A DNA stretch of 64,000 nt from Alphaproteobacteria bacterium (GTDB lineage Bacteria > Pseudomonadota > Alphaproteobacteria > RF32 > CAG-239): assembly GCA_017465945.1 (NCBI GenBank), contig JAFTVD010000026.1, positions 1 to 64,000 on the forward strand, in the 5' to 3' direction. The position numbers and the translations under genes were made by a program. Below the pieces are notes generated by a model. That model was not told the DNA's origin. It searched no databases and saw only the letters and a program-made list of their open reading frames with translations. Shown piece by piece: positions 26,666 to 35,736 of this stretch (positions within the stretch are counted from its first letter, which is position 1; each line of letters starts with the position of its first letter).

Positions 26666-27509
26666 GTAGTTTTTTCTTTTCCTCGTTCTTTTTTAATATT
26701 TCAAGATTTCTTTCTTTAGATAGTTTTTCTAATATTGTTTTTACTACAGTATCAAGAGGTGTACCTTCTGAATAATCCGCAGGCAAAGCAAAGTTAACAC
26801 GCTCATCTTTTAATAATTTAATAGCTTTTTCTTTATGGTTACTTTTAGGTTTATAAACTGCTATTGCATTTCCTCCACGAGTGTTTACAAGTTTCATTGA
26901 TGGAATATCTGTCATTCCATCTCCAAAGTAAATAATTCTAGAAAATGGAATTCTACGTTTAGCGTCTTCCATATATTCATTTACAAGCTTATCGTCTAGT
27001 TTACCTAAGCCTTTATTTATTTTAGATAAACATTGAACTTTGGTGGAATAGTTTATCACTCTTGCTGGCCATACAGGTGTTCCATCTTCGCCAAATGCGT
27101 AGCTACACCCATAAACATCTTTGCAATATTTACAAATACTTGCTCCTTTTAATATTTCTTCATAGCCTGATGATATAATATAATGCTCAATTTTTAGGCC
27201 TAATTTTTTACCATATTCATTTATTCTTTCAAACCATGTTTCCACACCTTTGTAATATTTTACAAGTGTTCCACAATATTGAAAATTCTCTCTTGTTAAT
27301 CTAACACCTTTTTCTTTGGCTGTTTTCATGAAATAGTACATACTACCTGTTATTTGGTCAACTCCATTATCTTGGGACCATTGATTAGCTTTTTTCCAAA
27401 AAGTTTTTGGTGTCATACCTAATTCTGGTATTAATACATAATCTTGCATATATGTTGTTGATAATGTTTCATCAAAATCATACACTAGTGCAACTATTGT
27501 GTTTTTCAT
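26658..27509 (-). CDS. HAD-superfamily phosphatase
   Basis: A 283-residue haloacid-dehalogenase-like hydrolase. Motif I is DFDETLS (nucleophile Asp and acid/base Asp near residues 11-13), motif II is the Ser of IISSG, and motifs III/IV are the Lys region and GDGMTDIPSM. A large helical cap lies between motifs I and II, and a Cys pair CKYC occurs in the middle. A charged coiled C-terminal helix ends the protein. The substrate is unknown. It overlaps tadA by 8 nt, so the two are translationally coupled. Confidence 0.8.
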   Translation of the reverse strand: MKNTIVALVYDFDETLSTTYMQDYVLIPELGMTPKTFWKKANQWSQDNGVDQITGSMYYFMKTAKEKGVRLTRENFQYCGTLVKYYKGVETWFERINEYGKKLGLKIEHYIISSGYEEILKGASICKYCKDVYGCSYAFGEDGTPVWPARVINYSTKVQCLSKINKGLGKLDDKLVNEYMEDAKRRIPFSRIIYFGDGMTDIPSMKLVNTRGGNAIAVYKPKSNHKEKAIKLLKDERVNFALPADYSEGTPLDTVVKTILEKLSKERNLEILKKNEEKKKLHG

Positions 27510-27534
27510 GCTTTACAACCTATTAATAATGTAA

Positions 27535-27918
27535 TTAATTTTCAACATTTTCACGAGAATTACAACTACCAACCAATATAGCTCCTGGCTCTATTGCTAT
27601 TGTTTTATATGTAGAATCTCCTATAAATTTGGCTGTTGAAGATATAAACAAATTATCTACAACAAGTGAGCCATTTAATTCTCCGAATAATTCTAGACTT
27701 TTAGCTGTTATTTTACCTGTTAAGCTTCCTGTTGGGCCAATAACAAGTTCTCTACAGCATACATCACCTTCTAATTTTCCATCTATATGAATAATATCAC
27801 CATCTGTGATGTTACCGATTATTTTTGTTCCTGTACTGATGATACATGGAACAACATTTTTTTCACCTCGAATTATTCTTGCTAATTTTAAAAACAACAT
27901 TTTCCTAAATTTTCGCAT
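27535..27918 (-). CDS. Bactofilin
   Basis: Bactofilins are small polymer-forming cytoskeletal proteins that hold peptidoglycan-modifying enzymes at particular sites and shape the cell. The 127 residues have a short basic N-terminus (a possible membrane-targeting segment) and then the right-handed beta-helix core: ISTGTKIIGNIT, IHIDGKLEGDV, LVIGPTGSLTGKI, LELFGELNGSLVVDN, FIGDSTYKTIAIEPGAIL. It lies 10 nt after the M23 peptidase gene, the usual pairing. Confidence 0.92.
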   Translation of the reverse strand: MRKFRKMLFLKLARIIRGEKNVVPCIISTGTKIIGNITDGDIIHIDGKLEGDVCCRELVIGPTGSLTGKITAKSLELFGELNGSLVVDNLFISSTAKFIGDSTYKTIAIEPGAILVGSCNSRENVEN

Positions 27919-27928
27919 TTAAGCCTCC

Positions 27929-29161
27929 TTATTTTGCTTTTATAAACACCATTGGATCTACAGGAATTCCATCATATAAAATCTCATAATGTAAGTGTGG
28001 ACCTGTTGAACGTCCTGTTGAGCCCACCTCTCCTATTGCTTGTCCGTTTGTAACTGTTGCTCCTTTTTTTACGTATATTGCATTAAGATGAGCATATTTA
28101 GTCTTAAACCCATTACCATGGTCTATTTCAACAATTTTACCATAACCATTACCCCAGCCTGATTTGGTGACTATGCCATCTGCCATAGTTTTTACCTTAT
28201 TTCCTTTATTTGATGCTAAATCTACACCTTTGTGTCTTGCTGATTTAGAGTTAAATGGGTCTGAACGCTTACCAAATGGAGATGACAACCAATAAGACCA
28301 CACAGGTTTTCCTAAAGGAATTTTTTTCATTGCTTCATTATAATAGGTAACATCATCTATTAGGCTAAATGTTTTATTTACTTGTTGTGCTAGGTTTTCA
28401 TTGCTACTTAACGCAATACTATCTGGAACATATACTCCACCTTTATTATCTTTTTTAGAGTTTGCTAGAGGATTAAAATATTTACCTCTTTTCTTTAATT
28501 CTTGGTTGACTGTGGAAATTGAGGTTTTTATTTTATCTACTTCTTTACCTGATAATTCTTCTATCTTTTTTAATATATCCATTTCAAATGATTGAAGAGA
28601 AATAATTATATTTTCTAGATGTTTTACTTTTTCTTCTAATAACTTATTTTCTTCTATTGCAACATCTCGACGTATAAGAGCATCTTTTAGAGCATTTTTT
28701 TCACCTAGCTCATTTTCATCGATCCAACGCTCTTTAGCTGATATCTTTTTTATTTTTTCTTCAATAACTTGAGCTTTTTTTAGGTAAGCATCAATATCTG
28801 AGGCGGTATTATCTTCTTTATGGCCTATATTTTCTACAAGACCTGTAATGTTTTTATGAACTGTAACAAAATCACTCATTAAGTCAACATAGGCATCTCT
28901 TGTTTCATCTAATTTTTGTTCTTGATATGAAATGATTTCATCTGAAACACTATACATTTGATATGAGTAAGCGCTCCACAACCCTACAATCGTCATAGCA
29001 GTAAACACACACCATTGTAGTCTTGAGGAAATCTTAAATACCTTCATACGACCATTAGAACGGATAATAAATTCCTTTTCAGAAAATAATTTAGTATTTT
29101 CTGTTTGTTGGTAGGTATTAATATTTCGCCTTACAGCTCTTTTTTTATATCTTTTTATCAA
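27929..29161 (-). CDS. Membrane-anchored M23 peptidoglycan endopeptidase
   Basis: A 410-residue protein with a basic cytoplasmic N-terminus, one transmembrane helix (about 48-70), a long periplasmic coiled coil (about 75-225) and a LytM/M23 domain at about 305-405. The zinc motifs are intact: HKGVD (His and Asp) and GPHLHYE (HxH). It should cleave peptide crosslinks in peptidoglycan. The adjacent bactofilin gene is the expected partner, as in the bactofilin-M23 shape systems of other proteobacteria. Confidence 0.9.
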   Translation of the reverse strand: MIKRYKKRAVRRNINTYQQTENTKLFSEKEFIIRSNGRMKVFKISSRLQWCVFTAMTIVGLWSAYSYQMYSVSDEIISYQEQKLDETRDAYVDLMSDFVTVHKNITGLVENIGHKEDNTASDIDAYLKKAQVIEEKIKKISAKERWIDENELGEKNALKDALIRRDVAIEENKLLEEKVKHLENIIISLQSFEMDILKKIEELSGKEVDKIKTSISTVNQELKKRGKYFNPLANSKKDNKGGVYVPDSIALSSNENLAQQVNKTFSLIDDVTYYNEAMKKIPLGKPVWSYWLSSPFGKRSDPFNSKSARHKGVDLASNKGNKVKTMADGIVTKSGWGNGYGKIVEIDHGNGFKTKYAHLNAIYVKKGATVTNGQAIGEVGSTGRSTGPHLHYEILYDGIPVDPMVFIKAK

Positions 29162-29263
29162 CTATAGTTTCCATATAATAAACACAACAAGCGCATTTTG
29201 TAATGCAAAATAGCGCTACTTTATGGTCTTATAACAGACAAAATTATAAAAAACAATTAAAAT

Positions 29264-29590
29264 TTAGCGTTTATCAATATCTTTATCTAAAATTATATAC
29301 TCATCACTATCAACCATATTTAGAACTATGCGAGCTCTTTCTTCTAAATAATCAAGATCAAGCGAATCTTCTGATAGCATTGAAACTTTATATTCCAAAT
29401 CACGTTTTATTGCCTGATATTTGGCTTTTTCTTTTGTTGCAATTTCTACTTTATTTTTTAGATACATATACTTAAATATGCCTCTATCTCCTTTTATAGC
29501 ATTTAAGGTAAAGTAAAACGAAAAGATTGTTAATACTATAAATAGACCTGATTTTTTAATTTTTTCTAAGAAATTATTTAATGTATTCAT
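29264..29590 (-). CDS. ftsB: FtsB/DivIC-like septum initiator
   Basis: A bitopic cell-division protein of the FtsB/DivIC family: a short cytoplasmic N-terminus, one transmembrane helix (about 14-33), then a coiled coil and the conserved LDLDYLEERARIVLNMV block near the C-terminus. FtsB with FtsL and FtsQ activates septal peptidoglycan synthesis. The frame is open to 29686. The ATG at 29590 gives a normal length of about 108 residues and is preferred, although its ribosome binding site is weak. It is upstream of the M23-bactofilin pair on the same strand. Confidence 0.82.
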   Translation of the reverse strand: MNTLNNFLEKIKKSGLFIVLTIFSFYFTLNAIKGDRGIFKYMYLKNKVEIATKEKAKYQAIKRDLEYKVSMLSEDSLDLDYLEERARIVLNMVDSDEYIILDKDIDKR

Positions 29591-29755
29591 AAAGCCTGTA
29601 CCTAAAACAATTATATAACCTTTCTTCTTTGGTATCTTATACATATTATAGTTAAAAAATAGTATAAGATAAAATTTTTTTATCATTTTTTTGAAAAAAA
29701 CTTTAATTGTTGTTTTTTCATGAATAAATATATTTTTATTTTATAGGATTTATTT

Positions 29756-30619
29756 ATGGCATGGGTTATTTATAGTTTAATATATGCTATTTTTAATGCA
29801 ATTTATTTTGGTTATAATTCAAAATACCATTATAACGCATATTTTCTTGGAATCATTCGAGGTTTTGGAATTTCTCTTATATCTCTTCCTTTTTTATTTA
29901 CAACAAACCTTAATATTGACGTAGAACAATTAATTTTGCTTATTATTCAAGGAATACTTATTGGCTTTTATGATAGTCATATATTTTTTGCCTCATCTAA
30001 ATACGGCGTACATAGTACATCTGGATTTTTAGCAACTAGTGTTTTAGTTACTCTAATTTGTTGGTGGATTATAGAATTTAATGACTTAAAGCAACTTCTT
30101 TTTGAAAAAGTAAAATTTATTTCTATTTGCTTTATTTTGTCGGGAATTTCTATTTCTTATTGGGCTATGATGAATGTTCATATTAATAGTAAGGCGGAAA
30201 AATATCTTTATCCAGCAGTATTTGCTCTTGCATTTATGAGTATTTCAACAAGATATATTACCCTTTATACGAAAAATATTCATGATGGGATAATTCATTA
30301 TTTAGTTATTTCTTGTTTTATAAGCGGAATTTATAATTTTTTTTGCTATATTAAGTATAGTCAAAAAACTATCAAAAATGAGAGAAAAAATATTAAAATA
30401 TCTTCATTGATTTGGCTTATTATTTTTAGCACAATATTAATTACTGCTAAAAGCATGGCTTTAAGATTAGCTTTTAATCCTAGCTATGTTGTGGCTATGT
30501 TATTAATATCTCCTATTTTTGCAGATTTACTTAATAATAAAAAATTCAAAATTAATGATAATTGCATTATATTTTTTACGTTTATTTTATTATTGATTTT
30601 ATTTAGTTTAGAGCAATGA
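29756..30619 (+). CDS. DMT-superfamily-like transporter
   Basis: A 287-residue integral membrane protein with about nine to ten helices and almost no soluble part, in the arrangement of EamA/DMT exporters. The segments GFLATSVLVTLICWWI and FNPSYVVAMLLISPIFADLLNNKK sit where the two repeats end in that superfamily. The family is not certain and the substrate is unknown. AGGA lies upstream. Its 3' end overlaps opgH tail to tail by 12 nt. Confidence 0.6.
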   Translation: MAWVIYSLIYAIFNAIYFGYNSKYHYNAYFLGIIRGFGISLISLPFLFTTNLNIDVEQLILLIIQGILIGFYDSHIFFASSKYGVHSTSGFLATSVLVTLICWWIIEFNDLKQLLFEKVKFISICFILSGISISYWAMMNVHINSKAEKYLYPAVFALAFMSISTRYITLYTKNIHDGIIHYLVISCFISGIYNFFCYIKYSQKTIKNERKNIKISSLIWLIIFSTILITAKSMALRLAFNPSYVVAMLLISPIFADLLNNKKFKINDNCIIFFTFILLLILFSLEQ

Positions 30620-32554
30620 GTTTAATTTTTCTTCCCATTTTAATGTATTTGTAATTATTAAAGGAACTTGATTTTCTTCCTTTATTGAGAAGTAATTATG
30701 TTTTTTTAGCCATAATCCAATATTTGTTTTAGAAGTAAATACTGATATTGGCATTGATAATATCAACCCTATGGTTACAGGAGATATCCACCAAAATAAT
30801 GAATTTGCATATTTATAAACCAAAATCCACGTTATTAAACCTAACAACAAATGATTTTTATGGACATTCCATGCGGTTTTCCAACTTGTTCCTTCATCTC
30901 GGTTTTGTGCATTCCAACCAACACTTTTCCCTCTTAATATATCAAAAACAAACTTACTTTGAAAAATCATCATAATCGGGGCTACAAGTGTTGATAAGAT
31001 TATTTCTGCAAAAATACTTTTTAAACCGTCAAAGATATATTTTTTGCCATTATTTTTTATATACAAAATCAAGCCAAAAAATTTAGGCAATATCAGCATT
31101 AGCATTGATATTATAAATAAAGTTATTGTTCCATATTTATCAAATATTGGCCATGATGGAAATAGCGAGTATGTTTGACCAAAATATACTGGAGGAAAAA
31201 TTATTTTAGATACAACCATTAATAATCCGGAAATTAAAAACAATAGCCACAATGGAGAGGATAAATATGACATAATTCCGGTTATGAAATGAATTCTGCT
31301 TATTGGATTTAAGTTTCTTGAAAATAAAACTTTTATATGTTGGAGGTTTCCTTGACACCAACGTCTATCTCGAATAGCAAAATCGATTATTGATGGCGGA
31401 CACTCTTCATAACTTCCTTTTAAGTTTGGCACTAACCATGCAGACCACCCTCTTCTTGCAATTAGAGCTGCTTCTACAAAATCATGCGATAAGATAAAAC
31501 CGCCAAATGGACCATCACCTTTTAACTTTGGAAGACCACAACTTTCAATAAAAGCTTTTGTTCTAATGATTGCATTATGTCCCCAATAATTGCTGTTACC
31601 ACCTTGCCAAAAAGATAGCCCATACGAAACAACAGGTCCTACTAAAGCACCAGAAAATTGTTGCATTCGTGAAAACGTGCTTTTTGCATTTATCATTTGT
31701 GGCGGGGCTTGAATTATTCCTGCGTGAGGAGTTTTTGCCATCATATATGTCATTTTATATATGGTATCTGCTGTCATTAAACTATCTGCATCTAATACTA
31801 GCATATAATCATATAGACTTCCCCAACGTTTCAAGAAATCTTCAATATTTCCAGATTTACGGGCTGTATTTTTTATTCTATGGCGATAATATAAATTAAT
31901 ATTTGGCTCAATTAATTGTTTTGCTTTTAACCATGTTTCTTCTTCTTGTTTTAATATTTCTTTATTTGTTGTATCGCTTAATATGTAGATATCATATATT
32001 GAGGCTATATTTTCTTTTATAAGATCTTCTGATATAGCTAAAATTCTGGCTAAAACCTTTAGAATATCCTCGTTATATACAGGCATAAGGATTGCTGTTT
32101 TGCCTAATTTATTAATATCTATTTTTTTTGTTTTTATATCTTTTAATAGAATTGATATGCTTTTTGTATCTTCTTTGTAAAATAGTGTATGAATGAACCC
32201 TAATAAACTTGCGTAAAAATATATTGCAATCCACCCAAACGTTAAAACAAATAATGTTACAACAACAAATTCGGAGACAATAGATAAATTTGATGGCATA
32301 TATTCCATCCATTTTATTGTAGCTAGCATTGTTGTAATAACGACTAACATTAACAATAAATAACGACGCCTTCTCATGGTATACATATATTCTTTATCAA
32401 ACCATTGAGTTTGCTTTTTTAAGCGGTCCTTATGTCTTAACATCCACCAAATTTTCTTTAGACTTAAAGGCTGTATTGCTTGAGTTGGCATTGATACAGG
32501 TTTTTCTGGCGGTGTTTTTTTATAATTTTCTATCATATTTATTTCTTTTATCAT
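30608..32554 (-). CDS. opgH: Glucans biosynthesis glucosyltransferase H
   Basis: OpgH (MdoH) polymerises the backbone of osmoregulated periplasmic glucans from UDP-glucose and exports it. It is a GT2 enzyme in the inner membrane with motifs LMPVYNED, VLDADSLM (DxD) and RRWCQGN (the QxxRW-type site), flanked by about eight transmembrane helices. The frame is open to TTG 32575, but the ATG at 32554 overlaps the opgG stop as ATGA, a typical coupled start. The resulting 648 residues are shorter than the E. coli enzyme, mainly at the N-terminus. Confidence 0.93.
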   Translation of the reverse strand: MIKEINMIENYKKTPPEKPVSMPTQAIQPLSLKKIWWMLRHKDRLKKQTQWFDKEYMYTMRRRRYLLLMLVVITTMLATIKWMEYMPSNLSIVSEFVVVTLFVLTFGWIAIYFYASLLGFIHTLFYKEDTKSISILLKDIKTKKIDINKLGKTAILMPVYNEDILKVLARILAISEDLIKENIASIYDIYILSDTTNKEILKQEEETWLKAKQLIEPNINLYYRHRIKNTARKSGNIEDFLKRWGSLYDYMLVLDADSLMTADTIYKMTYMMAKTPHAGIIQAPPQMINAKSTFSRMQQFSGALVGPVVSYGLSFWQGGNSNYWGHNAIIRTKAFIESCGLPKLKGDGPFGGFILSHDFVEAALIARRGWSAWLVPNLKGSYEECPPSIIDFAIRDRRWCQGNLQHIKVLFSRNLNPISRIHFITGIMSYLSSPLWLLFLISGLLMVVSKIIFPPVYFGQTYSLFPSWPIFDKYGTITLFIISMLMLILPKFFGLILYIKNNGKKYIFDGLKSIFAEIILSTLVAPIMMIFQSKFVFDILRGKSVGWNAQNRDEGTSWKTAWNVHKNHLLLGLITWILVYKYANSLFWWISPVTIGLILSMPISVFTSKTNIGLWLKKHNYFSIKEENQVPLIITNTLKWEEKLNSLL

Positions 32555-34119
32555 GGTAGATATTGATATGTCCAAATTTCTGAAATTACGTTTTTAGTGC
32601 TTTTTTCTCTTAAAGCAATACGCAATTCAGATGTTTTACCATTAGGGATATAATCCATATAAGCAACTACACCTTTAGATGATGTATTGTATTTTATGTA
32701 TGAGTTTTCTATTTCTCCTTCGGTTGAGCTAACATCTAATTCTAATTCATTATTTCCAAACATACGACGTAAATTAGGTGAGCTAAATTCAACAACAAAT
32801 TTACGTGAGGTATTACCGATAACTCCAGAAACACCACCTATTCCTGTATATGTAGCTATAATTTTTGCTAATGTTGTTTTATTTTCAGGTACATCGTTTG
32901 AAAAATATAGTCTATACTGATATTGGTATTTTGTATCTAATTTTATTTCTTCATTTGGTACAAAATATGCAACAACATTATCGTTCACTTCTGATTTTGA
33001 AGGAATTTCAACTAATTGAACAACGCCTTTACCCCAATTGTTTAAAGGCTCAATCCAAACACTTGGTCTTTCATGATAATTTGCTTCAAAATCAAGATAA
33101 TGGTCAACATTTCTATCTCTTTGCATTAAACCAAAACCTTTAGGATTTTCATCCATAAATGAGCTTATGCGCAAATATTTTGCATTATCAAGAGGTCTCC
33201 ACAACCATTCACCTTTTTGATTTAGGCTTAACAAACCATCACTATCGTGAACTTCGGGACGATAATCATCAAAACTATATCTATTATTTTCACCATACAA
33301 GAACATTGATGTTAATGGTGCGATACCTAATTTTTCTACTTTTTCTCTAAAATATAAGACGCTATCTACATCTATAATTGTTGATTTTCCTGGTTTTATT
33401 GTAAAACTATATGCACCTGTTAGGCTTTTACTTTCAAGCAGTGCATATACTTTAATTGTTTTGGCATTTCTTTTAGGTTCTTCGATATAAAATTCTGTAA
33501 ATGATGGAAATTCTTCGCCTTTCATAGTGGCGGTATCTATTGCTAATCCTCTTGATGATATTCCATATTTATGCCCAAATCCCAAGGCTCTAAAATAGCT
33601 AGCCCCAAGGAAAGATATTAGCTCATCTTTTACTTTTAGGCTATTTAGTGGATAATGTAATCTAAATCCTGCATATCCTCCATCTTTTTTATCGTCATCT
33701 GACAGGTTATTTTTACCAAAATCAAAATATTTATCATTATATGTTATAAGCTCTGCTTTATTTTTGTTTAATAAATAAAGTTTTACATGCGACTTAAACA
33801 AGCCACCGATATGGAATAACTGCATATTGAAATTATTTGATTTTTTGAATATTTTTTCATTTTGATTAAAGCGTATATCTCGATATTGGTCATAATCTAG
33901 GTTTGATAACTTAATATTATCAATTATTTTCGACGGAGTGTAATCTTTTTGAGCTAACTCTTTAGCTCTTGTTTGTAATTTTTCAAAAGAAAAATCTACA
34001 ACTTCAGGTGTTTGTGTGCTAGAATTTGTTTTTATTTTTTCAACTGCATATTCTACACCAACAAACACTATACCTATTGATACAATACTTAATAAAAATC
34101 TTGTTCTCAATTTCATCAT
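32551..34119 (-). CDS. opgG: Glucans biosynthesis protein G
   Basis: OpgG (MdoG) is the periplasmic partner of OpgH and is needed for periplasmic glucan formation and branching. It has an N-terminal signal or anchor helix (about 8-26), then the beta-sandwich domain with family stretches FHIGGLFKSHVKLYLL, FLGASYFRALGFGHKYGISSRG, EGEEFPSFTEF-like text and FLYGENN. Length (522) is standard. GGGAATA precedes the start. opgG and opgH form a coupled two-gene operon. Confidence 0.93.
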   Translation of the reverse strand: MMKLRTRFLLSIVSIGIVFVGVEYAVEKIKTNSSTQTPEVVDFSFEKLQTRAKELAQKDYTPSKIIDNIKLSNLDYDQYRDIRFNQNEKIFKKSNNFNMQLFHIGGLFKSHVKLYLLNKNKAELITYNDKYFDFGKNNLSDDDKKDGGYAGFRLHYPLNSLKVKDELISFLGASYFRALGFGHKYGISSRGLAIDTATMKGEEFPSFTEFYIEEPKRNAKTIKVYALLESKSLTGAYSFTIKPGKSTIIDVDSVLYFREKVEKLGIAPLTSMFLYGENNRYSFDDYRPEVHDSDGLLSLNQKGEWLWRPLDNAKYLRISSFMDENPKGFGLMQRDRNVDHYLDFEANYHERPSVWIEPLNNWGKGVVQLVEIPSKSEVNDNVVAYFVPNEEIKLDTKYQYQYRLYFSNDVPENKTTLAKIIATYTGIGGVSGVIGNTSRKFVVEFSSPNLRRMFGNNELELDVSSTEGEIENSYIKYNTSSKGVVAYMDYIPNGKTSELRIALREKSTKNVISEIWTYQYLP

Positions 34120-34224
34120 TATTCCCTATACAATACAAAGTCCAGTGTATGTTAGAGTTTTTAATAATATTATGTCAAGAATGGTTTAATATTTTTATAC
34201 CATTTATTTATTCATTATGGTATG

Positions 34225-34944
34225 TTAATCTTCTAGCATATGTGAAATTGATGCGATAAGGGAATTTACATACTTTTTAGAGCTATTAACAGATGTTTGG
34301 GAAGATGTTTTTGTTGTTGGAAACTTTATTTTTAGTGGTGTAACTAGACGATAAAGGCTTGATAGTGGAGTTTTTCCTTGATAGTCATATCCTAAAGTTT
34401 CAACATCTGGTTTTTCATATATTTCAACTGGAAAACCATGTTTATCAGCTACGTTTTTAAGCATTTTAACAATAGAATCATTACCTTTGTTTGAAGAATC
34501 TGAGGCAAAAAAGAAACCTTTAAATACATCAGAATTAGCTTGCCAATATGCTCTTGTTACTTCTATTAAATTTACAGTATCGCTAAAAGCTGGATGATAT
34601 GCTTTGGGTGATGTTTTTTGAATTTCTTTATTGGCAGAAAGATGAATTACGTATTCTATTTCTATGTTATTATTATCGGCTGATGAAAAAATTGAAGCTA
34701 AAAATGATATATCACTTAAATCACCAAAACAAAATTGTACATCATGCTTTGCAAAAGATTTATTAGTAACAGGAAGCGCTGTATTTATCTTGATATGGTG
34801 AGTATTTAATACTGATGGGGTGAAAACATCTTCAATTTCACCAAGAGCAAGCACTTTTTTACCTGATTTGACTAAGCTTAACAATACTTTTTGCCCTATT
34901 TGTCCGGCTGCTCCTGTTACAACGCATACTTTTACCTTTTCCAT
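34225..34944 (-). CDS. Degenerate NAD-dependent epimerase-like (extended SDR) protein
   Basis: A 239-residue Rossmann protein with the extended-SDR opening VVTGAAGQIGQKVL (residues about 8-21) and a DLSDISFL segment after the second strand. The middle, YVIHLSANKEIQK, matches the NNxxN-like region. The active-site Tyr-x-x-x-Lys is not found where expected: the segment FFASDSSNKGNDSIVKM has no Tyr. The C-terminal substrate-binding part is short and ends in a Ser/Thr/Lys-rich stretch. It may bind nucleotide without epimerase chemistry. The gene stands alone downstream of the flavin reductase-rubredoxin gene. Confidence 0.6.
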   Translation of the reverse strand: MEKVKVCVVTGAAGQIGQKVLLSLVKSGKKVLALGEIEDVFTPSVLNTHHIKINTALPVTNKSFAKHDVQFCFGDLSDISFLASIFSSADNNNIEIEYVIHLSANKEIQKTSPKAYHPAFSDTVNLIEVTRAYWQANSDVFKGFFFASDSSNKGNDSIVKMLKNVADKHGFPVEIYEKPDVETLGYDYQGKTPLSSLYRLVTPLKIKFPTTKTSSQTSVNSSKKYVNSLIASISHMLED

Positions 34945-35031
34945 TTTCCACCTCTTTTATTATTAGATGTATTATGTTATTATGGTGGAACGAAAATTAT
35001 TGTTTGTCAACGAGTATTTTATATATTTTTA

Positions 35032-35700
35032 CTATCTAAGTTCAAACATTTCCTTTCCAACACCACAAAATGGGCAGCGCCAATCTTGGGGTAAATCTTC
35101 AAAAGCTATATCTCCGTTATATTCATACATACAAAGACTACAAGTCCATGTTTTGTGTAGATTTAATGGTTTCATCCCTTTTTCATGAGGGGCATTTTCT
35201 AGCTTACATGCTGATTTATTATCAAAACTTGCCTCGCAAATTGGCTTTAGGTGTTCTCTATAATATTTATATGTTAAAGGATTTCCTTGTTTTGTTTCAT
35301 AAGTCTCAATAACTTCAGCAATAAAAAGAGTGTTATGAGGGTATATGATTTTATCTACAACTCTTAATCTTATTTGGGCTAGTGAATCTTTTATATATGG
35401 CAGGTTATGGTGTGTAGTATAATCTACTTGTTCCCATTTTTTGATGTTAAAGCTTGATTGAAAACCAAAATTTGCCACAACAAAAGGATCTATATCATCA
35501 GGCAACACACTTAATGAAAACTCATTTGTTTTATCTATACAAGATTTTGTATGAGAATGGTTCATCATTGATAGCATAATCATTGGTGGTTCTGCTGAAA
35601 TTTGAGTTACGGCATCAACCAATGCTCCTGCAAAATAAGGTTGATTACATGCTCCTACAACGTATAGTCCATTAGTAAAAGTATATAAAGCATCTTGCAT
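35032..35700 (-). CDS. Flavin reductase-rubredoxin fusion
   Basis: A 222-residue protein. Residues 1-150 are a flavin reductase-like FMN domain (split barrel), and residues 183-222 are a rubredoxin with the iron ligands Cys187, Cys190, Cys209 and Cys212 (WTCSLC and WRCPFC). Such fusions, known as high-molecular-weight rubredoxins in anaerobes, pass electrons from NAD(P)H to flavodiiron proteins or related enzymes that remove oxygen or nitric oxide. The partner is not in the window. It supports an anaerobic lifestyle. Confidence 0.88.
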   Translation of the reverse strand: MQDALYTFTNGLYVVGACNQPYFAGALVDAVTQISAEPPMIMLSMMNHSHTKSCIDKTNEFSLSVLPDDIDPFVVANFGFQSSFNIKKWEQVDYTTHHNLPYIKDSLAQIRLRVVDKIIYPHNTLFIAEVIETYETKQGNPLTYKYYREHLKPICEASFDNKSACKLENAPHEKGMKPLNLHKTWTCSLCMYEYNGDIAFEDLPQDWRCPFCGVGKEMFELR

Positions 35701-35736
35701 ATCCCCTCCTTTTTAGATAGATATAAGAAAGGATAT

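Noticed and set aside
34197..34223. ATACCAT/ATGGTAT inverted repeat as terminator of the SDR gene
   Set aside because: The stem is only 7 A/T-rich bp with a 13-nt loop, and no T tract follows on the relevant strand.
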